From contig OX439137.1 in the NCBI GenBank assembly GCA_949318235.1, forward strand, positions 15,894,350 through 15,958,349: a stretch of DNA of 64,000 bases, written 5' to 3'. Shown piece after piece: positions 1 through 21,869 of this stretch (positions are counted from its first letter, which is position 1; each line of letters begins with the position of its first letter). The stretch comes from Ecdyonurus torrentis (taxonomy: Eukaryota > Arthropoda > Insecta > Ephemeroptera > Heptageniidae). The position numbers and the translations under genes are program-made. The notes beneath the pieces were generated by a model. It was not told where the DNA came from. It was given only the letters and a program-made list of their open reading frames with translations, and did not search any database.

Positions 1-711
1 ATATTGGGACTGAAGAGGTTATGCTTTCCGAGTAAGAAAACTCTACTTTAAGGCGGTGGGGGACCGACTTGGACCGGAAATCGCTAAAAGAAGAACTATA
101 TTTTCCCAATAATTTTTTGTACATGATTTAATTTCACTAAAACAAACATTATAATTTTCAAATAAAATCAAGTAAATTTAAAATATATTTTTTATACCAA
201 AAAAAAAATTTAATTATATTTTTAATTGTAAAAAAAGTTTCTAATTTGACTAAAATTTCCCGCTCAAATTTGAATTTCCACATTTACATGTAATCTTTAA
301 AGTGCAATAACTTAAATATTTGATCGTGTGTTTTCACATATTTGACATAACTAAATTTTTAAGTAACATTTCTTCTTTACTTTGTGTTAATATTATAATT
401 CGCAACCGTCCTAGTTTGCGAGATATCAGTCGGTCACCTACCCCCTTAAATAAAGATTTCTCAACTAAACAGATTTTGTCCTTAAAAAGGAAATTTCTTT
501 TCAATGATAAATCATAAGATGGGACTTTCATTAAATATACATTCATTATGAAATACGCATAATAAAAATATATTTTCTAAGCTATACTGTAACTTTCTTC
601 AGTTTTTCCTCTTATATTAAATTTTTATTTAATATTAATTAATAAATGGCTCATTGAATGGTTAATTAACTTAAAATTTAAACTGAAAATTGAATATATT
701 CGCAACTTTCT
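1..711. other. AT-rich flank with fragments of repeat P
   Basis: No gene. Two fragments, at about 50-72 and about 400-450 (reverse), share a motif containing GGTGACCGACTGAT with a copy in HDAC1 intron 5 near 56173. The rest is AT-rich and unrecognised. Confidence 0.4.
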
Positions 712-1050
712 TTAAAGCCATAGACCACATAAAACAATTCAAGTGCTTTTTAATGAATAAACATGAAATGGGATCCTCAAAACTAATGACAATTTTTACC
801 AGAATGTTAATTGTAGCCCCATGAGAGAGCGTAAGAAAACTGTAAAGTATGCAATTTGCGTGAAAATTCATATTTATGACTTCAGAAACATGCAAAAATT
901 AGTATGAAAATGTTGTGCGGGTTGCATAAATTGAATTTTATGATCACTGCTACGGGGCTACAGTTCGAGACAAACTAATGTTATTTATGTATAAATCCTA
1001 TCAAGTGTTTTGTGATATAAATGCTTATGTTTTTCTCTGGTCTATTCCAG
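712..1050 (-). mobile_element. Family A miniature inverted-repeat element, copy 1
   Basis: About 340 bp, starting TTAAAGCCATAGACCA and ending TGGTCTATTCC, so its ends are imperfect inverted repeats of those in copies near 8.5, 19.6, 28.3, 31.5, 35.2, 42.2 and 43.5 kb. The central octamer is mutated here to TGACTTCA. There is no coding capacity, so it is a non-autonomous DNA transposon by structure. Confidence 0.8.
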
Positions 1051-2103
1051 TAAGTACCATAAAGGTGCAATTTTCCTGTCTGGTTTACTAGAATTAGCAC
1101 ACTATGCGCTTTACTCAACATTTTCACGTAATGCGCAATCCTATCAAAAAATTAACAAGTGCTACTGGGAGTAGTATAAGGGAGGAACAAAATATTTGCC
1201 GGGATGCAAAACCTCGGAAGTCTAACCCTTGATGGGAGGGGGGGGGGGGGGGTGGGGGTTGTAAGTGGGAGTAGCCCCGACGGTGCCCGATGCATTTTTT
1301 TTAGACACGAGTTCAAATTGTCAAATTTTTTTTCCTGGTTTCAGATACGTTATAATTGTGTTCTTTTAAAAACAATAAAATTTAAAGAGCTGTGTAAACC
1401 TACTCACGAAATTGTGATATTAAAAAAAATCATAATAACTAAACGATTTAACCCACATCATTAAAAAAAAAAAAATAATAATAATAATTGGTATTTTATT
1501 AAGTATTAAGTGGCCAAAAAAGGTGCATACCCACTTACGCATGGTCTTCTGACTTTTTTTTTTTTTAACAATACTCACTTTTCAATGTGTATTATTATTG
1601 TACTGGCGTGTTTATAGGATAGAATTTGTAATTTCATGATACCATATGAAACTTTTTTAATAAGTTACAATGAAATATCAAGAAATGTACATTATTAAAA
1701 TTACCGAGCGCAGCGCTTTTTTTTTTTTTTTCTTCTCAATTTCTTGCTATAAAAAACTTCCACGATTCAAATTTTTGTACCTTTTGTAAATTTACAGCTA
1801 TTTTAACTTTTAACTCCTCCTCTTTCTTTTTCTTCTTTTTTTCAAAGTGAAGAAAATTCTCAAAAGACTTGAACCGAGGTGGTATCCCGGCACTCAAACA
1901 TTTGCCAGGATACCCTTGGTCTCTTTTAACAGTATATATAGGCTAACATTATTATTCTTTCTACTATATATACTAAAATTTTTCACAAAGAAAAGTTTCT
2001 AAAGATTAGTCATCAAGTCATCATATTCATATTTTCAGTAACTAAAATTGTAAGGGGGAAAAAAAAAAAAAAAAAAGCAATACATGCTTAAGTTACGAAA
2101 ATC
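1051..2103. other. Non-coding stretch with homopolymer runs
   Basis: No gene seen. It holds a G run near 1237-1255, poly(A) and poly(T) runs, and otherwise unrecognised sequence. Confidence 0.4.
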
Positions 2104-2432
2104 TTAAAGGCACAGAATAATTTGAACAAAAAAAACATGTCTAGTATCCTAACATACTTAATATCAACGTTAATTTGGAAGGCGAGTCATTGATTTCTAA
2201 TTTATTTTACATTAATTCTTCACAAAATATCAGCTGCATGTTTATGACGTCACATCTTGCCTGTTTGCACGCGCGTGGACTAATAAGCTGTGACGTCATA
2301 AACATGCATTTAAAAATTTTGTAAATGGAAAATAAATTAAAAATCAATGACTCTGGTCCAATTAATGTTGATATTTAGGTATAGTAGGATACTCTAGACA
2401 TGTTTTTTGTTCAATGTGTTCTATTTCTTTAA
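2104..2432. mobile_element. Family B palindromic element, copy 1
   Basis: A large imperfect palindrome of about 329 bp starting TTAAAGGCACAG. The inner arms contain facing octamers at 2245 and 2291 in the context GCATGTTTATGACGTCA. Copies occur at 18.1 (half), 24.0, 33.3 and 37.0 kb. There is no ORF. Confidence 0.78.
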
Positions 2433-2832
2433 ACTGTAAAACAATTTGTAATTTCATTTCTTCTGTATTATTATTTTTTGCTTAATATATTTGCTATTTA
2501 CACGGAAGTCCGGAAGTCCCCATCTTTTTATCTTCTTTATTTGAATAAAAGCTCTTCTTGTTTTGTAAATTTGGTGCATAAGTTGTCTGGAAAGAAGTAA
2601 ATAGCTCTACAAGCAGGAAGTATATTCACGAAGGATGTGGAATTTTTCAGGATGTTAGCTATAGACAGAAAAAAAAAATGAAGGGATGATTCATGTTGTG
2701 CAATCACATCGATCATACAACTACCGAATGCTGTACACTGTACATACAATTGTATACAACTGTATATACATTGCCTATACAAATCGTTTGGAAACTTTTG
2801 TTCAGATGTTGTTCAAAATACATACTTTTGTC
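2433..2832. other. Non-coding gap between family B and the hAT element
   Basis: No gene or family repeat recognised. Overlapping short ORFs here run on into the GC-rich hAT repeats and show no protein family. Confidence 0.4.
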
Positions 2833-3651
2833 CAGGGGTTCGGACCCGGACCCGGTTCCGGCCAAAACCCTATATTTAAGACGGGTCTTTCGGACCCGGG
2901 TCCACGGACCCGAAAAAAACTTAACGGGTTCGGATCCGAAAAAAAAAATAGGGTCCGGACCCGGCTCCGCGGACCCGACTTTAAAAAAAAAAGGATCCGA
3001 AAACCCGGACCCGACTTCGAAAAAAAAAAAAAAAAAAAAGATTTTAGGGAGAAAATAAATGATATAATGTTGATCAGAACAAACACATTATATAAAAAAA
3101 TGAGTTGTGTTGTAAATCAAAATTGTGATTTTGACTATTAATTTATTTTTATTACTATTGTTTTAAATATTATGTCTGACTAAAAGCTTGTGATATTAGC
3201 TGTTAAAGATTTTTGTGCATAGAATATGACTGACAAGCTGTTTTTAAGCAGAAATGAATAACACTTTGTTAAGTGGAAAAAAACCCATCAATAAAGCATT
3301 TTATATTATACTGAAAAACTATTTATTTGTTATTCTATCTACAACTTTGTACATTCTTTTTTAGATTCACAGTCTCAAATTATTTGTTTATTTATAATTA
3401 ATTTTAAAGTTAATTTTACAAATTTATATAATATTCTCGAACCCGGACCCGGACCCATATGAAGATTTTGATAGGGTCCGGAGCCGGCTCCCGGACCCGA
3501 AAAAGAAATTGACGGGTCCGGACCCGGCTCCGCAGACCCGAAAAATAAATTGATGGGTTCGGACCCGGCTCCGCGGACACGACAATTTTTTTTCAGGGCC
3601 CGGACCCGGGTCCGCGGACCCGATAATTTTTGTGACGTTTCCGAACCCCTG
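2833..3651. mobile_element. Non-autonomous hAT-type transposon with 8-bp target duplication
   Basis: The element is 819 bp. Both ends are inverted copies of CAGGGGTTCGGA. It is flanked by a perfect 8-bp direct repeat, CTTTTGTC, at 2825-2832 and 3652-3659, the duplication length diagnostic of the hAT superfamily. Both subterminal parts are built of GC-rich palindromic units of about 41 bp around GGGTCCGGACCCGG. The centre (about 3030-3435) is AT-rich with no transposase. Confidence 0.88.
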
Positions 3652-3938
3652 CTTTTGTCATAATACTACTATTATTGCAAACTCTTGATATTTTTAATGA
3701 ACTCATTCTCTAAAATTAAAAAAACTGATGTTCAACAACATGTGTAATAACTATACCGAGTTTGATATATGAAACTGCCAAATTATTTGTTTATATGTGT
3801 AATAAGTAATAACTTTAACTATAATATAATAACTCTAGCATAAGGAAATATTGTATATTATGTAACTTTGTAATTCCAATGTAATTGAGATGTAAATAGA
3901 GTATGTCTTGTTTTGGATAATAAACAATTATGAATTAA

Positions 3939-3974
3939 AAACAAACAAACAAACAAACAAACAAACAAACAAAC
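3939..3974. repeat. (AAAC)n microsatellite
   Basis: A tandem ACAA tetranucleotide of about nine units. Confidence 0.95.
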
Positions 3975-4082
3975 GAGGAATTCATGTTAATATGTAAAAG
4001 ACTTCTATTCACGAAAACATGACAATGGATTTTTGTTTTATCCTTTTTAAAAAACTTTTTTAAAAGAGACCATTTTTTAATG

Positions 4083-4084
<2 letters not shown>

Positions 4085-4157
<73 letters not shown>
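4085..4157. repeat. (AT)n microsatellite
   Basis: About 36 uninterrupted AT units. Confidence 0.97.
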
Positions 4158-4160
<3 letters not shown>

Positions 4161-4258
4161 ATAATCAATAATCATAGAAAATAAATATATAAAGAAATAC
4201 AAGAATTTTAAATGAAAAATTAAAATTGTTTAAAGATATTAAAACCTTTGGGAATTAA

Positions 4259-4282
4259 GAGAGAGAGAGAGAGAGAGAGAGA
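4259..4282. repeat. (GA)n microsatellite
   Basis: About 12 GA units. Confidence 0.95.
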
Positions 4283-4984
4283 ACCGGGATTCTCTAAGTC
4301 ATTACAGGTTTTTTGACTATCATCTCTTATAAACTTTTTACTTTATGGAATACTTTGCACATATTTCTCAAAAAATGGATTTTGTAACACGAGTAAATAA
4401 TTTTATCTTTTAAGTTATTGAATATAATGCATCAATCAACAATACTAAATAAATGTTCCTTTTCCTTTAAATTCATATGACGAGAAAGGAAATAATATAA
4501 TAATAAAAAAGTCAAGAATAAAATTATAACAAGATATTTTTATTTTTTATTATAGTTTTTTTCTTTATAATTTATACTTTTAATCTAGTCTACATTAAAA
4601 AAAAGTCTTAATTGAGTTATTAATTAATGAACAATTAAATCATGAATCTAGCTATACTTCAGTCTTGGGCTCGATTATTGTATTTACGATAATTATATAT
4701 ATACCATGGCACATAACGATATCTGGTTATCAATCAATGTGTTATAAATATAATACGTAGTTTCATAAGTGTGTTATGAGTTATAAACGTTATCATTAGA
4801 TTGAGAAAAATTAATGATATTATTATCGTCACATCGATAACGATATACTTGTTGCTAAAAAAAAAAAAATAAGAAAAGTGCAAATAATAATAATAAAATA
4901 AATAAATGAGGTGGGTACTATAATCATTGAAGGTATATACTGTAGAACGCAGTCATGAAGCCAAGATTTGAAATATTTTATTTC
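4283..4984. other. AT-rich stretch, nothing recognised
   Basis: No ORF of interest, RNA gene or family repeat is visible. Confidence 0.4.
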
Positions 4985-5202
4985 AATGGAGGTTATCGGT
5001 TTAAAAAATTGTTAAAAATTTTCTATAGCTTAAAACACGTAAAAGTGTGTCTAGTATTTCTCATTCAAATTTCTCCAAAATCGGTGGAGTAGTTTTCTCA
5101 AAAATCGCAAAAAACGTGTTTTTCTCCATAAGCGTAATGTTAAATTAGGGGACCCTTAGCTTTCCCCGCAGCACCCCGCGCGCTAAACCGATAACGTCCA
5201 TT
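4985..5202 (+). mobile_element. Family D miniature element, copy 1
   Basis: 218 bp with terminal inverted repeats AATGGAGGTTATCGGTTTA and its near-perfect complement (one mismatch in 19). It is almost identical to the copy at 60822-61039, with about four or five differences by eye. It contains no ORF. Confidence 0.85.
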
Positions 5203-5699
5203 AAAACATTGAACTATGAATTTTAGTTATCACAAACTGTCGATATAGCATTGTAATCTAGGGCGATAAATGTTTTAAAAATAACGATATATATCGTTAT
5301 ATAAATTTTGGGTATCGAACCCCAGACTGATCCACTTTATTTAATATAAATTACACATCAAGAAAAGAATTATTAATATTTTAAAAGTTTAAGCAACCAA
5401 AAATAAAACGAGGAACTTCCTCGCGTGAAGATATTTATTGATATTATCATTTTATACTATCGTATATAGTATTGCGAAAGAGTTTATATAGAAATATATT
5501 AGTCGCATATTTTCTGAGAAATTATTTTATACATATTATATATATTGTGAATGATAAACTGTATGTACCGGGGAATATGGTAAGAATGGAAAGAATATAA
5601 AGTATTCTTACCATCCAAACAGAGTCTAGACTCTCCATGGACAACTTTACTTACATAATCATACTGGCATTACGGTATAATCTAATACGGGTCATTAGG
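5203..5699. other. AT-rich stretch between D1 and palindrome H
   Basis: No gene or family repeat. A short inverted repeat with GGTAAGAATGG and its near-complement lies near 5579-5615. Confidence 0.4.
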
Positions 5700-6275
5700 T
5701 CGATCACTCGCAAGTGTTATTTTGTTTTATGTTAAATTTGACATGATATAGGGCACCCATAATGTTAAATTGAGGATTTTTTAATTTTGAATTGCTCACT
5801 TTAGAATCATACAATCGCACGTACATCACCATAATGCAAAACTCAGAAAAGTAGTTAGGACATGAACATTTCACCACAGGTACAGGTTGAAAAATGTGCG
5901 CAAATTTGACACGATCTAAATGAGAGTCTGGGTTCTGCCAGAAGTTTTAGTTTCTCATTGTTGACCTTTCAAATGGCAATAAAATTTTATTTTCATCAAT
6001 GATTTATCAGCTTTGATAAACTCCAATTTTCGGCGCTATGACTCCCTTATTTAGAGTCAACTTTGCGCACATTTTTCACCCTGTTCCTTAAACTAGAGCT
6101 CGTTCACGTCCTAAGTACTTTGCGAGATGTGCATTTTACTTTATGTAACATTTACCGTGTTTTAACGATTCTAAAGCGAGCAATTTAAACTAAACTATAA
6201 AATCCTCAATGGTAAGCCCTGTATCAGGTCAAAATTAACATAAATCTACTAATGATTTTCGCAAGTGATTATATG
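5700..6275. repeat. Palindrome H, long imperfect inverted repeat
   Basis: About 575 bp whose halves are reverse complements with indels. Matching blocks include TGAAAAATGTGCGCAAA near 5890 and its complement near 6061, and TTTAGAATC near 5800 against GATTCTAAAGC near 6169. This is the structure of a foldback or MITE-type element. There is no coding content. Confidence 0.65.
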
Positions 6276-7715
6276 AAATTGCTAGACATAAATCTATCAG
6301 CCTCTTAATTCTATGAATATAATTATTTATTTAATTTTTCATAAAAGTATATTTATAATAATATATAACTTTATTTGAAATTTTTGACTTGCTGTTAGAA
6401 TATTTTGATAGTTTTTCCCCCCACAAATTGATATTATATCACAATGTCAATTAATTATAATTTTTAAATTTATTCAGACTTTTATTTATTATTCCGAACT
6501 TCAATTAAAATTAGCAATTTTATTATTATAATTTACCCAATCATAAAAAATAACAGGATATTATATATACTGCTAAATAAAAATACAATATTTATTTAAA
6601 AAATGATTTTAATAAACAAATAAATACACTAGTACGTATCACAATACAATTACACTTACATAAAGAAAAAAAAAAACTTGGCATAATAATTCATATTTTT
6701 CTTTACTAAGAAAAAATAAAAATAAAAACATATTTTATTGAGCTATACAATATTTTAGAAAATTAATACACATAAAAATTCACAAAAAAAAAAAAAAAAA
6801 AAAAAAAAATGGAATGATTATTATATTACATTTTTCTTGTTAATATAAGTTTAATATAATATTAGTTATATATTTAATTGTTATACGTATTTAATTTGGT
6901 TAATCTGTATTATACATAATTGTGTTTCCTTTTTAATTTCATTTTAAGGAAAATATTTTTAATTGCTTTTAAAAAGAAGAATAAAAAAACGCCAATTTAT
7001 ATTTTTCATTAAAAAAAAAGAAAAGAAAAAAAAAAAAAAAAAAAGAGTATTGAAGCTCTAATATAGTAGCAATTAAAAATTATACTTAAGTTATTTACAA
7101 AGGAATGACTATACTTATTTTGCTGAAAAATAATAATATTAATAGTTTATTGTTTTCTTGGTATTGGAATATACAATTATTATTACTTTTTACGTAATTT
7201 CAGAAATTATAAATTTATTTCACAATTTATGTGTAGTTTTGGACGAACATTTTAGTATTTCTTTTATAATATTATAAATATATTATTGGGAAAACCTCTA
7301 TTATAAAAATTCTCAATTAAATGATTTTAATTTCATGAAGTTGGCACTTTTATATAGTATTTTTGAAATTAAAATAATAATACTAAAATATTATAATTAA
7401 AAGAATTTCATAAGTTAATTAAAAAAAAAAAAAAAAAAAAAAAGCTTGAGAATTTTTAGAGGCAAGGTATTTAGAAAAATTATTTCTATCATTTGGGTAA
7501 AAATTTATTCAGTCATTTTGTATTATTCTCACTCGTTTACTCTTAAATTTTTCCCAATAAGTTTAATTTTTAATTAAGGAAATAATTAATTATTATAAGC
7601 ACCTCTGTAAATTTGTTTTCATTTTTTCATGCTTTTATAACATTTGATTTTTTTATAACACTTGAATTTTTATAGTTATTGAATTAAATCATAGCTTTCA
7701 AAATATAAAGTTTGT

Positions 7716-7754
<39 letters not shown>

Positions 7755-8164
7755 TACAAGGACAAGGAATTTGAGTTTGAGAACAGTTAAAACTTTGCCC
7801 ATACCATAGTATAAATATTTATACTATGCCCATACTTCTAATTTTAAGTGTTATAAATAAAAATTTACGCATCAAAATAAATACGTAATAGTTATGCTTG
7901 CCTGATATCGGCAAAATTTGTTCACATACAATATCATTTATGTTTGTAATGAATAATAAACATTTTGTCATATAAAGCATAAAATATTAAGTCAAATAGC
8001 ATAATTATTATAATGAATGTACCAATTTAGCAACATGAATGCTGTAATGTAGATGTAAATGAAGCAAAAATTATAGGATTTTTTTCTTTCTGTTTAATAC
8101 AAAAAACTTTTAGCAATTCATAATTTTTTAAAAAAAGAAGTTTATATATTGATTCAATTTAAAG
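6276..8164. other. Very AT-rich stretch with long poly(A) runs
   Basis: No gene visible. Poly(A) runs of about 18-32 nt occur near 6785, 7026, 7423 and 7720. There are no family repeats. Confidence 0.4.
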
Positions 8165-8375
8165 AGCAGGAAACTTTGTGACATTTTCCTAGACCACCTG
8201 TGATTGGCTAGTACACTCGCGTACATCATAAACTTGACATTAAAGACGATGCCACTTTCTAAAGAAAAGTGTAGAAAATACATCGTCAGGTAAGAGCAGC
8301 GTTGCCAAAATTTCAGAAAATCAAGTATATATTTTTAGGAAGCAGTATCGTCTTTAATGCTAATGGGAATGTATT
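8165..8375. repeat. Small inverted repeat J
   Basis: ACATTAAAGACGATGCC near 8240 is matched by its approximate complement GTATCGTCTTTAATGCT near 8346, so the 210-bp block can fold back. It is a single copy here with no ORF. Confidence 0.45.
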
Positions 8376-8476
8376 CATCACTAAAAAGATTAATTTTCAG
8401 GGTCGAAATTCATGACCATTAATGTGATATAATAATATATATTTTTTACAATAAAAAATGCAATTAATATTAGCTA

Positions 8477-8819
8477 TTAAAGGAATAGACCAGAGAAAAA
8501 CATAAGCATTTATATCACAAAACACTAGATGGGATTTACATAAATAACTTTAGTTTGTCTCAAAACCCAACAGTAGCCCCGTAGTAGTGATCAGAAAATT
8601 CGATTTATGCAACCCGGACAACATTTTCATACTAATTTTTGCATGTTTCTGACGTCATAAACATGAACTTTCACGCAAATTGGATACTTTACAGTATTTT
8701 CACGCTCTCTCGTGGGGCTACTTTAACATTCTGGTAAAAATTGTCATCAGTTTTGAAGATCCCATTTTGTGTTTATTCATTAAAAAGCACATGTTGTTTT
8801 ATCTGGTCTATGGCTTTAA
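8477..8819 (+). mobile_element. Family A miniature inverted-repeat element, copy 2
   Basis: Full length, from TTAAAGGAATAGACCAGAG to CTATGGCTTTAA, with the octamer TGACGTCA at 8650 in the shared core CATGTTTCTGACGTCA. A short reading frame (INILVKIVISFEDP...) recurs in other copies, but it is a shadow of repeat sequence. Confidence 0.85.
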
Positions 8820-11181
8820 TGACTCAAAAGAAAAGAAGTTAATACATATATTAAGATTACACTTTATTTTAGTATACTTTTATATGATACAGTATAAAAG
8901 TTTCTGTATTTTTTTTGACACATTTATATATCAAAGTTTATTTTAATTTTTTTTTCTTTTCTATATATTTATACATATTACATAACAATATTAATTTTTT
9001 TATGAAGAATTTTTATCTAAACAGTATAAAATTTTGATTAAATATTTATAGAAAAAATGTGCACTGTAATTTTTTTTAATTACTTTTTGACCATGAGAAG
9101 TATTAAAAAATTATTTGGTCCACCATTTGCAAACACTATTTTCTTTGTTTGTTGCACATCATTATATGTATTTGTAAACAGTAATATTTTGAAAGCCTGT
9201 TAGAATTTAAAATGTTGACAATTTGAAATCTCAGGGCAGAGTTGATTATAAAAACTGCTTGGGCTTTTGTTCAGCACTTGACTTTGGGGGATTCCAATTA
9301 GTAATTTTATCTGCCCGATTTCCGACAAAAAGGAAAGACTTCTCCTATTAATTTGAGCCCTTTGACAACAATTTAGGCTGTTTTATGGCCAGCCAGGTCT
9401 ACTCTATACTATTGATATTCATATCATGACAATTATATCTTCTGCAGAAGTTATAAATAAAAGACAAATTAAGCATGTGAAAAAAAAAAAAAAAAAAAAC
9501 GTTTAATTTTTTTTTAATGTTAAAAAAATTACTTCAATTTTGAGTTTCTTAATTTACTACTTTTGAAAGTAAACACATTATATAAAAGTTTTTTTTCCCC
9601 CACTATCACAACAAAATAAAATCAAACAGGCTTTGCAAAAAGAAGCTAGAACAAGCCAAAACAAAATATTATTTAATGTACGATATAAATTTTCTTATAT
9701 TTTTGATACATTATTTTATAGATTACTGTAGTAGTACAAAACATAACCCTGAAGAGAATTTTTACATAGCTACCCAAAATATTAATTAATTTGGTCCTGT
9801 ATTTCTCATCATCATATGGGTAATTTATTTTATTAATGTTATTTCATACATGATGTGCGAGCTTAAAGTGTGCTGTTGATTTGTGACATTTGTGCAAAAT
9901 ATTAGGTATAATATTTTATTTTGGCTTGTTTAGAAATTAGAATTTGGGTAGTACCAAACATAGCAACAATAATATTTTTAGAAATTTATAAAGCAAATAA
10001 AGAGATGTAAATTATAATACTTAATAGTATAAGTATAAATACAACAAATTTAAAAAAAAAAAAAAAAAAAAATCCAAATGAGAAAAAAAAATGTAATTAT
10101 TTGATTTTTTTTTTTACTTCAAACAAATTATGCACAAATAATAGTAATTTAGATGCATACATACACAATTAGTAATTTTATCAAGATCATGCACACAGAA
10201 ATAATTGTTCTTTTTTTTTTTTTTTTAAAGGAAAATAACAAGATGTACAGTACATTATACCCAAAAAAATTATATGTTAATTAAAAAAAAAAAAAAAAAA
10301 GCGAGACTCATAATTTCTTTCTAATACATAATAATTAAATAAAAATTAAACAAAAATTATGATGGTAAAAAATAATAATAAGGAACTGGACATTGATTAT
10401 ATTTTATACACTTATATAGTATCAAGTTTAGCAAACACACATATTATAAGAGTCATTGAACTCACTTATTTATTATATACTTTATCCCTATATATATATT
10501 TTTTTAAGCACTGCTGTTTTTGTAATGTATGTAAATAATTAGGTATTGTCATAAAAATACCATTGTCAATGTAATACTATAATTACAATAATTGTAAGGA
10601 TAACATTATTAAATACTTTTCAATTTATAACTGTCGCATAAATATTACAATATCTGTTTCTAAGTTTGCGGGAAAATGTGACAATTATAAAAGACTATAA
10701 ATTATCAAAATAAGATGTTATTAACATAAATATTTTGTTTAAAAAAAGTCTAAAATATAATATATAAGTGTACCTATTCCTCATTTAAAATTTTCTGGCC
10801 TCAGTGTAGAGGTTATCTCAAAATACACCAAAAAAAGGATTGTTTTGCAATGCTTATAAGAATAGGATATTAGTGAGAGCCTACGTCATTTTATACCAAA
10901 TGTGATTCACAAAATCAAGAGCTTTTAATACCAGAAAGGACATGTTAAAGGCTGCTATAAATCTGACTTAGAATTTAGATTTTATTTAATTTTCTTTGAA
11001 TTTTTTTAGCAATTTTAATGTCAAATTACTAACTCTATTCTAAATAACAAAAGAAGAAAATAATAATGAAAAAAAAAACACTCGTCATGAAAAGTATTCA
11101 ATACTTGTTAAACCTCACATAAAAAGAGGCATTATATTTAACACCTATTTATTTACCATTTTCTTTAAATTGAATTATTAA
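8820..11181 (-). other. Probable 3' UTR and downstream flank of the Src-like gene
   Basis: No coding exon is visible. The stretch has many homopolymer A/T runs and several AATAAA signals on the minus strand (for example at 11153-11148 and 10986-10981). 9185-9440 is distinctly less AT-rich and shows no family repeat, so it could be a conserved 3' UTR block or a unique regulatory sequence. The real cleavage site cannot be decided from sequence alone. Confidence 0.35.
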
Positions 11182-20592
<9,411 letters not shown>

Positions 20593-20688
20593 GCTGACAC
20601 GTATCAAAACGTAACGATATCTCTAAATGATCAAGTCACGTGGTCAAATTTGCTCGGAATACTCCATCGTGTATTCAACAGTTTAATC
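20593..20688 (-). other. 5' UTR part of the Src-like first coding exon, with spliced leader end
   Basis: Upstream of the start codon the exon can be followed to a strong acceptor: a pyrimidine-rich tract ending TTTCAG, with the exon beginning at 20688. The transcript therefore probably has at least one further non-coding exon upstream, at higher coordinates, and the promoter is not at this position. I could not identify that exon with certainty. A candidate promoter lies near 41.86 kb. Confidence 0.6.
20644..20667 (-). promoter_or_regulatory. Short upstream ORF in the Src-like 5' leader
   Basis: In the leader between the acceptor and the main start codon there is an ATG followed by six codons and TGA (peptide MEYSEQI). 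It ends 51 nt before the main ATG. Upstream ORFs of this kind can lower or condition translation of the main frame. Its use here is an inference, and it depends on the 5' UTR model being right. Confidence 0.5.
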
Positions 20689-21247
20689 CTGAAACCAAAA
20701 TAAAAGAAGAACTTTGTTTAGTATACATTCTTATAAAATATTTGTTTTATAGAGAAATAGTTATCATAATTAAAATACAATGAAGGACATAATTTTACAT
20801 AAAGTAAATGTTTTAAGTCCTTTTCACACGAAGCAATAGAAATCATATGGGGAAGTATTAAAATAATATTCAAATATCATGGAAACTCGTGAAAATAAGC
20901 ATAACTTTGAAAAAACTTAATTCCAAAGTTCTTGTTTTACCAGATGATATAAAGATATTAATCACGAGGCATATTTGGATCCAAATAAGGAAGTATCTTT
21001 TCTATAGAGGTTTAAAATTGACAAAGAAATGCAAGAGAAAGAAGCATTATTGCAGGGAGAAAGGTCGGATTGTGTTTTTCAACAACCTTTTGACACCATA
21101 GATAGAAAGGGGCTAAGTTAATAGAGGGTTCATCCCTCCGCTGTCATTAAAACTTGTTGGAGACACATTCACTTTTAAGGCGTTCCCCCCCCCCTCCCCC
21201 CCCCCCCAAAAAAAAGGAGTCGTTATGAAAATGAAAACCCATCTTTT
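20689..21247. other. Upstream of the Src-like leader exon
   Basis: Presumed intron if the acceptor at 20689-20690 is used. The plus-strand 70-aa frame at 20889-21101 has no recognisable family. A C/A homopolymer junction lies at 21184-21216. Confidence 0.4.
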
Positions 21248-21555
21248 ATAAGGTCTATGCATTCATGTTAAAGTCGACGCCATGATGGATAACTCAATAA
21301 CATGGGTTGCATAGGAAAAAAAATTCATTTTGCCAGTTTAAAACCACTATGCAATATTTTTGAGAGCATTGATGCTGTAAATATGTAGAATTCATGTCTC
21401 AAAAATATGAGAAAAATAACAAATAACAAAAAAATTAACCGATTTCCCAAAGAAAATTGGCTTAAAGGAAGTTTGTCCTATGCTGAGCAATGTAATGCAC
21501 TACTCCAGTATGGCCTCCAAGCGCAATAAATATGACGTCATCCGCATACACCCTT
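21248..21555 (-). mobile_element. Family C element, copy 1
   Basis: About 308 bp. Its outer end reads GCATACACCCT, and the octamer at 21533 lies just inside it. The other end contains CATTCATGTTAAAGTCGACG. Copies occur at 21.87, 24.47, 29.08, 29.93 and 34.50 kb. Confidence 0.75.
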
Positions 21556-21869
21556 AGACCCATGCAAAGAGTAAGTAAATAATTTAAATTTCACTTATCT
21601 ATTTATTTATGCAAGTATACGGGTAAGTGTAGAATTGATTTACGAAATTAAATAATCGTCTTTATTGAAAAATGCATATGAAAAAGATGTACACATTTTT
21701 TAAAGGGCAAGGTTTAGACCTGTCAGCACATCTGACCCACTCTTATACATCTTAACTCTAAATAAAAAAATAATATTAACAATTTAGAGTAAAACATTTA
21801 TTTAGATATATCGTAATAAACATAGAGATAGAAAATTAACAAATAAAATAAAGTAAATAATACAAAACT

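Noticed and set aside
2686..3141. Gly/Pro/Asp-rich ORFs at 2.7-3.1 kb
   Set aside because: They are translations of the GGGTCCGGACCCGG units of the hAT element in different frames.
20889..21101. 70-aa basic ORF upstream of the Src-like leader
   Set aside because: No homology or domain recognised, and it is on the strand opposite the gene.
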